From: Loxodes magnus
Taxonomy: Eukaryota > Ciliophora > Karyorelictea > Loxodida > Loxodidae
Assembly (NCBI GenBank): GCA_946699065.1
Contig: CAMPDV010000955.1
Coordinates: 1 to 64,000, forward strand
Length of the DNA: 64,000 nucleotides
Reading direction: 5' to 3'
Of this stretch, positions 37,310 through 51,245 are shown one piece after another (position 1 is the stretch's first letter; the number at the start of each line of letters is the position of its first letter). Position numbers and translations under genes: made by a program. The notes under the pieces are model-generated. The model was given only the letters and a program-made list of their open reading frames with translations. It did no database searches and was not told where the DNA came from.

Positions 37310-38140
37310 TTTCTTCTTTAAGTAATTTATTTTTTCTCTTAGCTCTTTTCTATTCAGTTTAGGTATTCCAATTCTCCTATTACGATTTATTATTTTTTGA
37401 ATCTATTCTACACTTCACTTATATAGCTCGTTTATATTTTTCTTTTATAAATAATAGTAATGCTTTGTATGTCTCAAGCAACAAGCTAAACTTAATAATT
37501 GATTCTTAGCTACTTTAAAGTATTCCTGGTATGCCTACAGTTTATTGATATAGAATTTAATTTACCAGCATGATTTTCTTAAGTTTATTACAAACAAATT
37601 TTCTTTTTAATTAATGAGTTAATTTTTGAACCAATTCATATTAAAGCTGTTCTATTGGGGTTTTACTTTTATTGTTTGTTCATGTTTAAGGCTTAAATCT
37701 TTCCTTTTTTAAAAACTAACTTATCTTAATGAGATTTTTAAGCTGTAATTTTTCTTTCTTCTGCAATCACCTGAGCCCGAAATTGCACCAATAATAACTT
37801 TTTTCTAAACCATAATTTTTAATTTTTTACCATCTTAAGAATATTTTAAACTAACCGTCTCAATTTTCTAGTATAATGTCTTAACAGAGTACTTTTAGCA
37901 ATTATTTTTATATATTTTAATCTCTTACTAATTTCTTAAGGTAACTTTTAAGATGCTTCTTTTTTCCAAGAGCTTTTACCCTGATTTACTTTATTAATTA
38001 CTAAAAGACTTATTTTTGATAAATTGTCTATAAGAAAATCACCTATTTGGCAAACCTTTCCTACTTGAACTCTATGAGTTGTAGTTTTTGGTTCTAAAAT
38101 GTAGTAAAAATGAATAGATTAAGTTTCTAAGTAGTGTCAA
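37310..38140 (-). pseudogene. unassigned basic protein, frameshifted
   Basis: Reverse-strand frame ending at TGA 37636-37638 reads EPKTTTHRVQVGKVCQIGDF from 38094, then a long Lys/Arg-rich helical part (KRLKYIKIIAKSTLLRHY, EERKITAQKSHQDKLVFKK). A second frame continues from about 37640 to 37310 (SLLLETYKALLLFIKEKYKR, then EQKRAKRKNKLLKEEN), suggesting a frameshifted single protein. A third frame is also open over most of the region, which shows how little openness means here. The basic helices suggest DNA or RNA binding. It may be related to the ORF at 5139-5640. Confidence 0.33.
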
Positions 38141-38149
38141 GCAGAAACT

Positions 38150-39060
38150 CATTTAAAAAAATTTGCTGTATTAGTTATTCTTTAAGTGAACATAATAGAA
38201 CATTTATTAGGGTAATTCTCTTTTTATGTAGATTTAGAGTCCTCTTAGTTGATTGTTTAAACTTAGAATTTTTAGTCTTATATTAGAATGAAAGCTAGAA
38301 ATACTATTTTTAAAACTAAAATAATTCTACAAATTTATGTAAGTATTATATGAGAAAAAAGCAATTTATAAGGATCTACGACCCGGAAACGCAAGATGAA
38401 TAAATGAATATAAAATTGCAAATTTCTGATAAGGAAAATTTTGTAAACTCTAATATGTGATAAACCAAACAAGTATGACACTACAATAATAAAATATTTT
38501 ATTATTGCTATAAATAAATAAAATTATTTTATAATTAAATCTAATTTTAGTTGTTCAGATAATATAATTATATTATTATATTCTCACTTTTTTATTTCAT
38601 TTTTTTTAATTAAAATACCAGAAAAGAGAAAAATCGAAAGTTAATTTGAGTTATAATAATTTTTTTGAATGAAAATTTTGAAAAAAATAGTAATATTTTA
38701 AAACAGATTAAAGTATAAAAAGAAGATTAAAAAGCATTAAATTAAAGTAATATAAATATTCTTTACATTTTAACCAAAGAATGAATAGTTTATATATTAC
38801 CTACTTAAAAAATGTAAATTATATTTATTAAAAAGGATTTTAATTTTTTAAATACTAAAATATAATTACAGCAAATATTATAAAACTATAGTAATAATTA
38901 AATAAGTTATTAAAGTTATTGCGTAATAATTCTAATAGCAAAAATAAATATTTATATTTTAAAATAAAATACCAATAATAGAAACATAAATTTATATCTA
39001 TTTTTATTAATTTTAATAATTTAGAATATTTAAGAAGAAATAATAATATAATAAATTTTT
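38150..39060. other. AT-rich spacer, no gene seen
   Basis: Reverse-strand frames remain open to about 38.5 kb but are not protein-like enough to call. Confidence 0.35.
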
Positions 39061-39063
39061 ATT

Positions 39064-39252
39064 GTGCCGAACAAAGGAATAAAGGGACTCAAGAGTAAAA
39101 GAGAAGAAATAAGAAGAAGCATGATTGAATTGAACGTGTTGAAACTTAACAATAAAATTTTAAAAATAAAGAAAGAAGCGATAACGACCAAGACAGGTAA
39201 AAAGAGGAAAAGAAATCTGAAAAAGTCCAAATTTCAAATTTCGAAAAAATAG
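39064..39252 (+). CDS. small Lys/Arg-rich ORF fragment
   Basis: A frame open in both the standard and ciliate codes encodes a strongly basic segment (SKREEIRRSMIELNVLKLNN, then TTKTGKKRKRNLKKSKF), continuing through TAG as Gln to about 39318. GC content rises locally to about 33%. The first in-frame codons follow GTGCCG, and no good start is visible. It resembles the basic parts of the ORF1 fragments, so a mobile-element relic is likely. The opposite-strand frame is a shadow. Confidence 0.33.
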   Translation: MPNKGIKGLKSKREEIRRSMIELNVLKLNNKILKIKKEAITTKTGKKRKRNLKKSKFQISKK

Positions 39253-39329
39253 TATGTCTTATACATTTTTATTCAACTGCAGAAAGCTGAAACTACTGTC
39301 TTCCAGAATGGTTGATATACCTCATGATG

Positions 39330-42300
39330 TAAAATTTTAATTTTAATATCATATTATTATTATAAATTTTATTATGAATATAAAAAATTCTAATACCAAT
39401 AAAATGAAATATCTTATTTTAATTAAAATTAAAAAAACTTAGGTAGTAATCATATAATTAAATATAAAAGTTATTTATTATAAACATTTATTTATATAGA
39501 AAAAATGAATTAAATATATGAATGAATTTAGTAAATTTCTAATTTAAATTTTTTCCTTATATAAATCTTAATTTAATTACATAGATATAATTATATTTAG
39601 TAAAAATCAAAATTTTATTGAAAAATATAGTCATTTTCAACTAAAAAGATTCAAAGAAAGAATTTAGACTAGTTATGAAAAAAATATTATTAAAATATAA
39701 ATTATTTAATTAGTATCAATTTATTAAAACTAATTATTTCATTGGAATTTACTATAAGCACAATCAAGGTATTCTAAAAATAGAGTTTATCAATCTAGGT
39801 ATTTATAATTATAACAATAAAGCATCTTTATAAATTTTACTGTCTCTGAAATAAAATTAATCACGCTTTAAAAAGTTTAGTTGAGTCGAAAGAAAAGTTC
39901 ATTCTATTATTTACAAATTAATAGAATAAAGAATTAGCTTTTCTTTGAATAAAAAAGAGCTAAAATCCTTAATTTTAATTTTTTAATTAAAAAGAAATAT
40001 AAATTAACTAAAGTTTGAATTTGGAAACTAATTAAGGATTTTACATATTAATAAAGTTAAATTTTTAATGAAAATTTTAAGATAAAAATAAGTTTAGATA
40101 ATTAAAAAATAATATTTTTGTATAAACTTAAGTATAATTAAGAATGAAAAAAGAATCTGCTTAAATTTGTAAATTTATTCAAAAAAATGTTTTATATAAA
40201 TATTAAATTAAAAATTGATTTAATTTTTTATCGTAAAAGAATTACTTCTAATTTTCGAAAGGAATTAAATAAAGAAAATTAAAATAAATTATTAATATAA
40301 AGCAATGATAAAATTAACTAATAGAAAAAATTGAGTAAAAGATACGCAGAAAAAATTAAAAAATACTAAAAAAAATCTAAAACTAAAGATTTCGATAAAA
40401 TTACAAATAAAATATAGAATTTAATTTAAAATATAATATCTAATTAACTATTTGAAAGTTAAATATATTTTTAGTTTAAATACACTTTAAATTTTTTGAA
40501 TATAACTGTAAATTTTTTTATTAAAAGCTTTATTATAAATGAAATTATTTTAAGATATGAAATATACAAATAGTAAAAATTTTGATAATAATAATTTTTA
40601 CCAAATAATGCAAAAAAAATAATTTCTAATTTAATAAATTTTTAGAGAATTTTCTTGTAACCTTAACTATTAAATTATATTTTAATAATTTTATTTACGC
40701 TTTACAAATTAAGAAAATGTGGACTGGAAAATTTTTATTTAAGATACTTTATAAAAATAAATTTTTTACTCAACAAATTTAATAATATAACAGTAAAATT
40801 ATTAAAATAAAATTTTATTTTAAATTGCAATAACTCTCATAAGTAAAAATTATAAATAAATTTCTATTAATGTATATAAGTATTTAGACTCTAAAAATAT
40901 ATCTCAAAAATATATTATAACGCTTTTAATTTCCGTTACAACAATTTTAAATGAAATTTTAATCACTCAAATAAAAATAAAAAGGCAATTATTTTTTAAT
41001 ATCATTTTATAATATAAATAAACTAAGAACTGGTTTAGAAATGCATCTATAAATTGATAAGAAATACTAAAAAGACAAAATGTAAATGATTAAAAAATAT
41101 GATCAGTTTGATTTGAAAAAAGGAAAAATTTAAGATTAACAAAAGCTAGCAAATAGATTGCATTTTAAGAGAAAAAATCAAAATAACATTAAAAAATTAT
41201 ATTTATTGATACTTTATATAGGAATATTTATTGCAAAAATCTGTGCCTCATATTATTAATTAGTATCTTTAAGATTGATGAAATAAATTTCGAATTAAAG
41301 CAATTAAAATAAAAAATCCTTGATATGATGCTCTAAGATGAAAGTAAATTCACTTTCCATCGAATAGTTCATCGTATCATATAAATATTTTTAATTTTTT
41401 ACTTAGAATCTAGTAGTTTCGTAATAATTAGAATATTTTACATTTCACTTCGCTTATCCAACTTAAAATTAATTTATAAAAAGTTATTTATGCCATAATT
41501 TTTTTAGATATATAAAATCAGAAAATAATCCCTCTAATCAGATTCTTAATTGTGTTATGAGGTTAATAATCTTATTATTAAATTTCATTTTTTAAATTTA
41601 TATAAAAAATTATTTCCATTTATATTATCATCTTCTACTCTCTTAAAGTCTTAGCACTTTTTGTTTTTTTTTCTTTAATTTATCAATCAATTTAAATCCA
41701 AAATGAAGATATGATTTTCTTAATTATTTATTTTTATATTATTTACTATAATTATATTATCTTTAAATTAAAAATCAAGCAATTCATCTTAATATAATTA
41801 AATAATCTCTTAATTAATAATTTTAAATATATATTTTTATTTATATTTCTTTGCAAATATATAAAATAAAAACTGATTAAATTTTTTAATTTAGTACAAA
41901 TAAATTAAAATTAATAAATTCAAAGCTTAATTATTTATTTATATATCTAATTGCTTTTTTGAGTAAAAAATTAATCCTTTTATAAAATTATTTTGTCTTA
42001 TCTTTTCTATTTTTAGATAAATATATTAGTTTCTATTAATGAAATTTCTTAATAATTTTTAAATTCTATTTAGTTTTATTTAAATTTATTTACTTCTTAG
42101 TTAATTATCAGAATTTATATTAAAAAAGCATTTAAAATATAAATTATTTACTTTTACTATATTTTTATTCATAATATAATTGATTCACTTAAAGATAAAA
42201 ATAAATTATAATCTTCTATTATTGCCTTTTCTTTAATATTAATTTGTAAATAAAATAATTCATTATAATTTAGATTTTTTTGAAATCATTTTTAATAGGA

Positions 42301-43710
42301 CTTGATCAGTTCATATAAATTTGAAACATATGCTTTTTTATTTATTAGAAATTTTCTAATTAAACCAAAATAATTATAAATTAGAAAAATATTTTACTAT
42401 CGTTAATAAATTAAGGAAATGGAAAATCTTAACAATTTAGTTTATTTATAATTTTTTATCTTTTAAGTTTTAAAATTATATAATCTTTAAATTTCATTAA
42501 TGCAAATTAATTCATAATTGATAAAAATAATTTAGAAAATCTCTTTTTTCTAGCAGTAAATTTATTTAAAATATATAATTAAAAGAAAGACAGGAGCAAG
42601 ATTTTAAACTGTTAATTATACCTACAATCCTTAGGGAATTTTTTAATTGAATCTAATATCTTGAATAGAATACATCTGGAAATTATTAAATTTTAGAAGT
42701 AGCTTGAAATATATAATCATAGATTATGCATTTATTACACATTGTAGTCTCTGTTTGCAGAAATGATCAGCAGAATATCCCTTATATTAGTAAAAAGGTT
42801 GTTAAGTGTATTCAACAAGACGAAAGTTAGATTTTCTTTAATCTCTAAAAGTTAATAATCAATTAATTTAAATAAATATTAAAAACTCGGAAAAATTAGT
42901 TGTATAACTTAAATTGCTTCATCTGATTAATTGCTCTAATTTTTACAAATTTTGCTTATTTGTTTTTAATAGGTTACTTTAATGTTTTTAAAAATTATAT
43001 AACTCCTTTTGATGAAATTTCATATTTAATTTTATAAATTGCTATTTAAAATTTCGAAAAAGTGAAAAATATAGATTAATTTGCATTTAAACTATTATTA
43101 GAAATTTACTATCAAAAATATATAAATTTCAATTTTAGGAATTTTCTTTTTCAATTGTTTCTTTTTTAGTATTTTTTCAGCAATTATTTTATATTTGTAT
43201 AGATTTATAGTTTTCAAATTGTTATAACCATATTTATCTTGATGCAGTTAACTTTATAAAAAATTTAATCTTTTAGTTCTATCAATCTAGGATTGATAAT
43301 TAGTAAAGTCTACATTATTTAATTTTTTAATCTTTTATGTTATTTTTTTAAGACAGTATATTAGCGACCAACTAATTGTCAATATCTTAATATGAATTAC
43401 CACAGTTAATTAAATTTATGTTAATACTTATAACAATTTATTAAAAATGGACTTTAAATAACTTATTTAAAGAATATTTGTATAAAACGAAGTATATTAT
43501 CTAATCTAAATTTATCGCATACTATTTATTTTATTTATTTTTCTAAATTTTATTATAGGAAGTAATAAATCCTTTATATTAAAAAATAATTTTAACTATT
43601 TTAATTTTTTATTTATTTTGCTTTATAAGCACCTAACCTGTTTCTTACACTAAGAAAATATTTAAGGTAGTTTTTATTTCAAATTATTAACAAACAGAAT
43701 TAGAATTATT
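39330..43710. other. AT-rich desert
   Basis: Over 4 kb of A/T-rich DNA with no supported coding sequence. The slightly richer patch at 42590-42850 shows no gene. Confidence 0.45.
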
Positions 43711-43714
43711 AAAA

Positions 43715-44060
43715 AAGCATTTGACCTTCTTGTATGTATTTCGACCTATTACTAGACTGTTTTCAGATTTCTCTGGAGTCTAAAATTAAATTTTCGTACA
43801 CTACCCGTTGTCCTGTCTTGCTTGTTCTTAATGTCTCTATTTTCTCTTCCATTACTAGTTGCCTTTTTTCTTGTATGTATTCCCAAGAGCTCATCCACAA
43901 CTATTCTCTATTCCTTCATAGTTTGATATGTTGCTACTATTTCCTTTTTTCCTACTATTATTTTCGCTTTTGCCAGTAACTCTGTTTGAAATTTAAGAAT
44001 TCCTACACTTCCTTCACAAGTGTTCTCTTGAGCCACAGCAGTAGCAAAATTTAACTTCTC
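43715..44060 (-). pseudogene. LINE-like ORF1 fragment with CCHC knuckle
   Basis: Reverse strand 44046-44005 encodes FCYCCGSREHL-TGA-RKC, an exact C-x2-C-x4-H-x4-C knuckle. The TGA (44014-44016) is at the same position as in the 25.8-kb copy although surrounding residues differ. Downstream, in another frame, comes EYIQEKRQLVMEEKIETLRT and ENLILDSREI-TGA-KQSSNR, homologous to 15600-15715. A frameshift therefore lies between knuckle and downstream part. The 81-codon standard-code frame on the plus strand is a shadow. Confidence 0.64.
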
Positions 44061-44765
44061 GCTTATTAAAAAGCAGAATGATAAAAATTAAAGTTAATAT
44101 TGTTTGATTTTTATAAAGAAACTATTTTATAATGCTATTTATTATTAGAAAAGCTTACTATTTTCTTAAATTTTTAAATTTTTAAGCTTCTATAATTCAA
44201 GCTTAAAGATATACTAATTAGTATAATAGTAAAGGAAATTATCATCAATAAAGATTTTAAAACTAAATAGAACAAATGAAGTCAAAAATTTAGAATACCG
44301 AAGAAACTAATTATAGTCATAATTTGTAAATAAGAGGAATAATGAAAAATATTGATTTGCAGAATAATGAATTAACGATTTAAAGAAAATAACTCATATA
44401 TAATCAATTAGTAAATGAAAAATAACAATCAAGATAATCAAACTTTACCAATGATAGATCAGTGGAATAAGAAAAAATTCTAAACTTAGATAAAAAATAA
44501 GAAATCCCAAATTTATAAATTTAAGATCAGAATTTAGATAAATTAATAGAAAAAATACAAAAATATATTTGAAAAAAACAAAGATAAGAAATCAAGCAAT
44601 GCTTATGCTGTAAATCAATATTTTATTTATTAAGAAGTGAATTGCCAGAAGAAAACCGAATTAAATCTAGCAAAAAGAACATGAATCTAGATTATCAAAT
44701 TATGCATTATATCCACAGGAATTTATTAGAGAATAAAACTTGCTGGATCAACTAATAACAAATAG
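44060..44765. other. A-rich stretch, no assigned gene
   Basis: The plus strand is Lys/Asn/Gln-rich when translated, but has no motif and no repeat partner. Confidence 0.35.
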
Positions 44766-44769
44766 TAGT

Positions 44770-44860
44770 AATCTCCCACTTAATCAAGAAGGTCCTGGTA
44801 TCCATCCTTGTTGAGAAAATGGCAGCCAGTACCTGGTTAAAATCATGGAAAAAGATAAAT
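44770..44860 (+). mobile_element. degenerate SINE-like fragment
   Basis: A GC-richer patch shares AGTACCTGGT(C/T)AAA(G/A)TCA and the preceding GAGAAA with the insertion at 30564-30871 (near 30645-30670), and also contains a similar GAAGGTC/CTCCCAC environment. It has no clear target-site duplication. Read as an old, partial relative of the same SINE-like family. Confidence 0.4.
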
Positions 44861-44869
44861 CATATTTTA

Positions 44870-45630
44870 CATTTAGTTTATAATAATAATAATTCGCAAA
44901 AGCTTAATAAATATAAAAATAAACTAGGACAACTATATAAATTATACGAGTTGTAGATCAGTAATAAATTTTAATAATTGAATAATTAAGATTTTGCAAC
45001 AAAGCTTATTATATATTTTTATATTTTCAAATTTTCCAAAAATCAAAAATAATGAAATTCTTAAGTTTTTTCTTCAATATTGAACTAAATATTTTTATAT
45101 TTCATAATTTTATCAATTTTTAATTTAAAAAATTAATAGTATTTTTCATTTTTTTTTAATCTAAGCAATTAACTTTGTTATAGAAAAAAAATTTTGATTT
45201 GAATAATATTAATGACTAATTTCTTATATTGAATCAAGCATAGGAGATAAAATGTTCCTAAATAATTAAATAAAAAGTTCCTCTTACACTATTAATTCTG
45301 CTAGAATATCATTCTATCTCTCTAACTACTTACAAATTTTGTATTCAATTTCAATCAATCAAGAGTATAAATGCACAAAATTAATTATATTAATCTAAAC
45401 CTAATCTAATCTGATAATTTAAAATAAAAAGATTAAGATTTAATTTTTACATTTTAAACTATTAACTTTTTATTTTTTATATTTATAAATAAATCATTGT
45501 TTCTTTCAAAATTTAATAGGATTTTTATCTTTTAAGTTGGAGCAATTTTTAAATTTTTTATAATTTTTTATATATAACTTATATCACATTACCTAATAAA
45601 ATAAAGTCAAATAAAATATTAATTGCGGAT
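44870..45630. other. AT-rich spacer, no gene seen
   Basis: No supported feature. Confidence 0.45.
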
Positions 45631-45636
45631 TTTCTA

Positions 45637-46131
45637 TCATTTTTTTTAATTTTTTAAAGTTATATTTTTTAGATTTAATAAATTTAACTTATTAATTTAA
45701 TGTTTTTACACAAAATCTAATTTAGTTTTTATCTTTTACTAGTAATCTTAATAAATATTTTTTTTAATATCTTTCTTACTTTTTCTTATCTGGAATTATG
45801 CATTTGTGTAAGTTGCATTGAAAAAAAAATTTTATATTTTCTTCTTCTTATATTTCTTTTTTCTGACTCGACTAATCTCCAAGTTTTAATTTTTGTGCTT
45901 TTCATTTGTATCTTTCACCTTTTATAGCAATTCCATGCTTTAAAATTGCTTTCTTCTATAAAGTTTACTATCGGTCACACAATAAATTTTGCATAAAGAT
46001 TAATCTACTTTGATTTCTTGAAACTGTACTTTTTATTAATAAATCGCGATTTCTTAATAAGTATCCAATTTTCTTGCTGTACCAGCATATCTTAATTCTC
46101 TTCGGTTTTTATTGCATGCTATAATTTAAGT
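45637..46131 (-). CDS. unassigned basic ORF, 165 codons
   Basis: The reverse strand is open between TGA 46132-46134 and TGA 45637-45639 without interruption. It begins TQIIACNKNRRELRYAGTAR and includes LCKIYCVTDSKLYRRKQF and a Lys/Arg-rich run (RVRKKKYKKKK). Coding quality is good to about 45790 and poor after that, so the real end may be earlier or lost. Upstream of 46134 the same frame is open again with further TGA. The basic composition suggests nucleic-acid binding. No family recognised; probably element-derived like its reverse-strand neighbours. Confidence 0.36.
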
Positions 46132-46259
46132 TCAATATCCATAAGAGCAATAAGAAAATTTTAAGGCTAAAGTTATTCTCTTACTTTTTTTATGAGTTTT
46201 ATCCTACTAGTGATCAGGCAAGATATTTCATTATAAAATTTTTGAATTCTTTCAAAAGA

Positions 46260-47560
46260 TTGTAATTTTCGAGCTATATTTTTGGTTCTCAAATTGCATT
46301 CTAATAAATTTGCTTTAGGATATTTAATCAGATTTTTTCTGAGATTCGAGAAATATAGCTTGACTAAGATCTTCCAAAAATTATATATAATGTTGCATTT
46401 TTAGCTGAAATAACTTGCTTCCTCTTTTAAAAATTTTATTACTATTCTATTAATTTTACATAAATTATGTAACTTTAATATTTTAATATTTTAATATCTA
46501 AATTAATTCCCTGTTTATTAGAAATATGGTAATACTTAATTATGTTCATTAATTAAAAACTTCTAATATCTTTTTATAGCATTGATTCTATTATTTCTAT
46601 AATTAATTTACTTTTATTTAGTTTTTTACTTAATAACTTATAAATAAGATATTATAGAAGCTTAAATCTATTAAAACAATATAATAAATTTTGGAATTAG
46701 TTATAAAGCATTATAAAGATATAACTTTTTTAATAAAAGGATTTACTTTATTAGTATAATTTTAAGTTATTAATCTAGTTTTATTTGTTTATTTAGTTTT
46801 CTAGTATTTTTTATTAAATTCCTGCATAATTTAAACTTTTATTATTTTGTTCTTTTCTTCTAAGTTATTATCAGAAAAGCTTTTCGATCAAAGCAAGAAT
46901 CTATTTATCTGATAAAACTTTGATTATAATAAACTTCGTTTTTAGTCTTCAATAAAATTACAAAGCGTTGATTGTATTATAAAGGAAATAGAATTAAGAA
47001 CTAGAGAAAAAAGATAAATTTTTTAATTTAAGTCTAATTATAAACTCTGAGAATATTATTAACTATTAGTAAACTAAAGAAGCTAGCATTCTCTATTTTA
47101 AATACTATAATTCTATAAGAAATTAGCATTTTAATATTTTTTGGACATATTTTGTTATTAAGGAGTTTCTAAAATAAATTGACTAAATTTACCAATTTAA
47201 GTATAATTTTGATTTTTAAATAGAGATCACTTTAATGATAGATTGAGTGAATGATTTATTATATAACATTTATTTAAGTTATTATACCATATTATCAGTA
47301 AAAATAATAAATAGATATCATATAATTAGATGGCACAAAAATAAATCCTAAAAATATTATTATTTTATCTGATTAATTATTAGCAAATAATAAAATTATA
47401 CTAAAATTATTCTGACTGATTAGGCTAAGAATTATTAAAATTTTGATGATAGGAAGCTTAATATAAGCAATTAGATATTCAGATCTGAAGACATTAAATT
47501 TAATATAAAATAAAAATTTTCACTCTTTTTTAAATTTTCTTTGATTAAATTAGAAGATTA
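46260..47560. other. AT-rich spacer, no gene seen
   Basis: No supported feature. Confidence 0.45.
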
Positions 47561-47595
47561 GAAATTCATGAACGCTAACCTTCAGAAGAAGTTTA

Positions 47596-47880
47596 AAAGC
47601 TAAAATATCTTAACAGAAGTTCATAGAAAAACTGGAAGAGAAAAATCAACAGGATGCAACCAGAATCGAGAACTAAGTATGTCAAATAGATTCTTTCCTT
47701 AATATTTAGAAATATAAAATAACGTTTCAAACCAACTAAAAGGAAGGAAAACTTGGAGAAGCCCGAGTTCATAATCTCGCCAAAATTGGATGTTCCAAAC
47801 ATTTATTTTAAACTTCAAAGAACATGAATGATATTCTCCAGTTTGGATTTAGATTCCTTTTATTAGAAAAATTTTTTAAG
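47596..47880 (+). pseudogene. ORF1-like coiled-coil fragment
   Basis: Forward codons read QKFIEKLEEKNQQDATRIEN (coiled coil), then KEGKLGEARVHNLAKIGC and a hydrophobic end. The style matches the ORF1 family of this window, but no direct alignment with another copy was found. No TGA for about 90 codons. The 69-codon standard-code frame on the opposite strand is a shadow. AT-rich DNA follows. Confidence 0.4.
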
Positions 47881-47889
47881 TTAAAAAAA

Positions 47890-50140
47890 TAGAAATTAAT
47901 GAAAAGAAATATTAATAAAATTTTACAAATGTGTTTACATAATGAAAAATATATAGAGAATTTATTGAATAAAAATATTTAAATTTTATTAATCTAATAA
48001 AATTTAAATATTTATAATGCTAATAGTTAAATAGATAAATAAATATAAAAATATTTTATAAGAAATTTATTATCAGGAAATTAAATTATGGTAAGAATTA
48101 TAAAATTAAATGCTTATAAAATTAAAATATATTTATTTTTCAATTAATTAAAAAGCAGAAAATAAAAAGAGATTAATAATCTTTATATAAATTAAAAAAG
48201 TAAAAAATATTATATTAAATTAATTAAAAGCTAAAGAAACTAATTCCTTGTAATTTCAATTTATAAAACTGTTCATAAAAACTAACTTTTTGAAGCATTT
48301 TTAATAAAAAATAGAAAAAATAGTTAATTTAATCAACTTTAATTTACTAAAGAAAAATCTTATTTATTTCATACTTAAGATTTATAAATTAAATTACATA
48401 TTTTTTACGAAAACTATGATTCTAATGTGAGTTTCTGTATTTAAATTAATATAAATTATATAATTTTTTTAATTTTAGTAAAGCATTTAGTTTCTTATTT
48501 TAATTATACAATTTTTTTATTATTATAAATAAATTTTATTTCAATTAATTTTAACAAAATTTTTTTGATAATTTTTGTATATATTTTTAGTTGTTTATGA
48601 TTTGAAAAATTTAATTAAAATTTTTTTGTATTATTTATTTTTTCAAATTAAATCCATTCAAAATTTTATTAATCCAAAATTAATTTAATAAAGATATAAA
48701 ATAGATTAAAAATTGTTACTTACTTCCTATAAAGTATATTGATAATGTTTATTAAATTACTGCTAATAAATCTAAATATATTGTTATTTATGAATGCTTT
48801 AATTAAATTATTTGCTATCTAAACTTTTTTTAACACAATTTACATTTTTTCAGCAGTTTGCTTCCATTTTTATTATTTTTTTAATTATTTGTTTGATAAT
48901 TAATTTAAATAATATTTCATAACTATCGCAATTATTGAAATTTCAGAATTAGAAAAAGGAAAAATTTTTGGAAATTCACATTTAATGGTAAAAATACTTG
49001 ATACATTGGATTAATTATAAATAATACCTTTAACTGAGGTATAAAAGTCTCAATTTTATAAATAAATAAATATAAAATAAATGAAATTAATTCTAAACTA
49101 ATTAGAAATAGATCTCATTCATAATTATATTTAATTAACTATGAATAATTAAATATATAATAGTTTAACTATATTAAATCTTTAAAAGAGAGATTTTTAA
49201 GTTTATAATACTAATCAATATTCATAAAGTTTCTAGAAATATTACTAACAAAATGTGAATGTAATTTTCATAGTTTAAGTAAAAAATTTGATACACTATC
49301 ATCTTAGCAAGAGTAATAATGATAAAATTTGATTATAATATATTCAGTATAGATATAAGTTTTAATAAGACTAAACATTTATTTTCGAATTATCTTAATT
49401 GATGCTTTAAGTTAATTATAATTTCAAAAGTTTGAATAAAAATATTAAATAATTAAAATAAAAGACTCTTTATACTTTAATTTGTTTATTATGCAATTAA
49501 TATATTTGTAAGATTTTTCTGTTTCTATGATTGAAATTTCATTTTTTTCAGTTGATATAAAACTTATCAAATAAATTAAATAATTATTAACTTAAAAATT
49601 GAATTTATTCTTTGAAGCCAAAGAACTAACTATGTTTATGATTAATTAATTAAATATCTATCAAGTAAGATTATTTTTGCTTGATTTCCTTTAATTAATG
49701 ATTGCAAACTTTTTTCTTAGCAAATAATTTTTACTTTAGATAATTTCCTATATTGTTTTTATTATAAAAAACTAGATATTAATCTATTTATCTTATCTTA
49801 TTTGGTCCATCTTTTTAATAAATATATTATAAAAATAATATTTTTATATGTATTTCTATTTTTAATTTAATTCTTATTATATTTTTCACTTAAATAGTCT
49901 TGTTTATTTAATATTAATTTTCACTATGAAAAAGTATTTCTAAATAATATACACTAATAAATTGACTAAACTTTTAGATTTTTTTTGTTTTAAATAATTT
50001 TATTAAATTTGATGTTTCCTCAAATTTCTATCTTATTTTATTCTAAATATCAAAAAGTATATTTATTTTTGATTTATAACTAAAATTTAATTCAAATTTA
50101 ATATGTTTTTATCATATTTCATATAGTATTAAAATTGTAT
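47890..50140. other. AT-rich desert
   Basis: No supported feature. Confidence 0.45.
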
Positions 50141-50379
50141 TGTAATTTCCATCTCAATAATCTTGGTTCAATTTTCTTTAATCATTTTCTTTTCACATGT
50201 TCTTTACCAAATTGCTCCAATAGTTATTTCATTTTTTCATCATTTTGCTCTTAAATTAAATTCTTCTAAGAAACAAATTTGATTGAAAACGATTATTTTT
50301 AAATCAATTTTTTAAAGTTGTCTCCGAGTAGGGAAGAAGACTTTTTTAATTTTAGTTGTAGGTTAAAAATGTAAGTAAA

Positions 50380-51245
50380 TTATAATTCCTGAAGTCTTTA
50401 ATCTCTTCAACTAAATCTTGCAGAGTTTTAAATTAAGAATAATGTTAATATGTGTCTTATTTCCCGCAAATGCAAATTTCAGAGTTTTTTATCCAATAGT
50501 GACTTTATTTCAAATATTACCTAATTATTTTTTAAGTCTAAATTTTTGTGTTTTGGGTTCTTACTTCTAAAGCAGATATATTCACATTTTCATCATTAAT
50601 ACTCAATTTAAAATATCTAAATACTTCACATGTTGCCCAATTTAATAGATTCTTAATATCTTCATCAGACGGTAATGTTAAGTCATCTACCTTAATTTTA
50701 GAAATGATTAAATTTCTACAAATTGAAAAGAAAAATTACTTCCAATTAGTTTCCAAATTTCTGATAGCAATGTCTTTATGGTATTGGCAAGAACGGACCA
50801 TGTGAACTTCCTTGAAAAACTTCATTGTTACAATCAAATTTTTCGATAATTTTACGTCTAAAAATGGTTATTCACGTTAGGATGATAATAAAATTATTGA
50901 GACAATTTATCGGAGCAAGCGGTAACTTATAGTTAAGTAAGTATCCAAGCGTTTAATCCCTGATAATAGTATCGAAAATTTTATCAAAAACTTCAAGAGA
51001 GATAAAAAGGCGTTTTTCTCATCCAATACTTATGTGTAAGTAAATAATTGATTATAAAATCAAATTTGATACATTGTTTTTCTCTTCTTTAAAAATCCTT
51101 GTTACGAGTGGTTTATAAACTTTCTTTCTAATGTATTCATAATTTTTTAAAGTAATTATTTTATCAAATAATTTGAGGATAACATTTATAAATGTGATTT
51201 ATCCCCAGTTCTATCAATTAATCTCTTATCCTATTTTACAATTAG
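50380..51245 (-). pseudogene. LINE reverse transcriptase domain
   Basis: Reverse-strand translation gives, in order: NWGQITFINVILKLFDKII (51210 onward), equivalent to the N-W-R-P-I-x-L block of LINE RTs; FISLEVFDKIFDT (51006-50971), motif A with its Asp; EVFQGSSHGPFLPI (about 50817-50785), motif B, like QGSPLSPLLF; and VDDLTLPSDEDIKNLL (about 50694), motif C, the x-x-D-D box, followed by FRYFKLSIN, the K-L-x-x-N block. Spacing between motifs fits an RT palm. The residue before VDD is Lys instead of Tyr/Phe/Ala. In-frame TGA occur in EIN-TGA-QNWG, SIG-TGA-EKR and ILT-TGA-ITIF, and a frameshift separates motif B from motif C. The enzyme would have copied the element RNA at the target site. Confidence 0.75.

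Noticed and set aside
36990-38510. Very long reverse-strand open frame (about 500 codons, two TGA)
   Set aside because: Other registers across 37.3-38.1 kb are more protein-like, and long TGA-poor frames occur in plainly non-coding T-rich DNA here (for example about 31.5-32.0 kb), so openness alone was not accepted.
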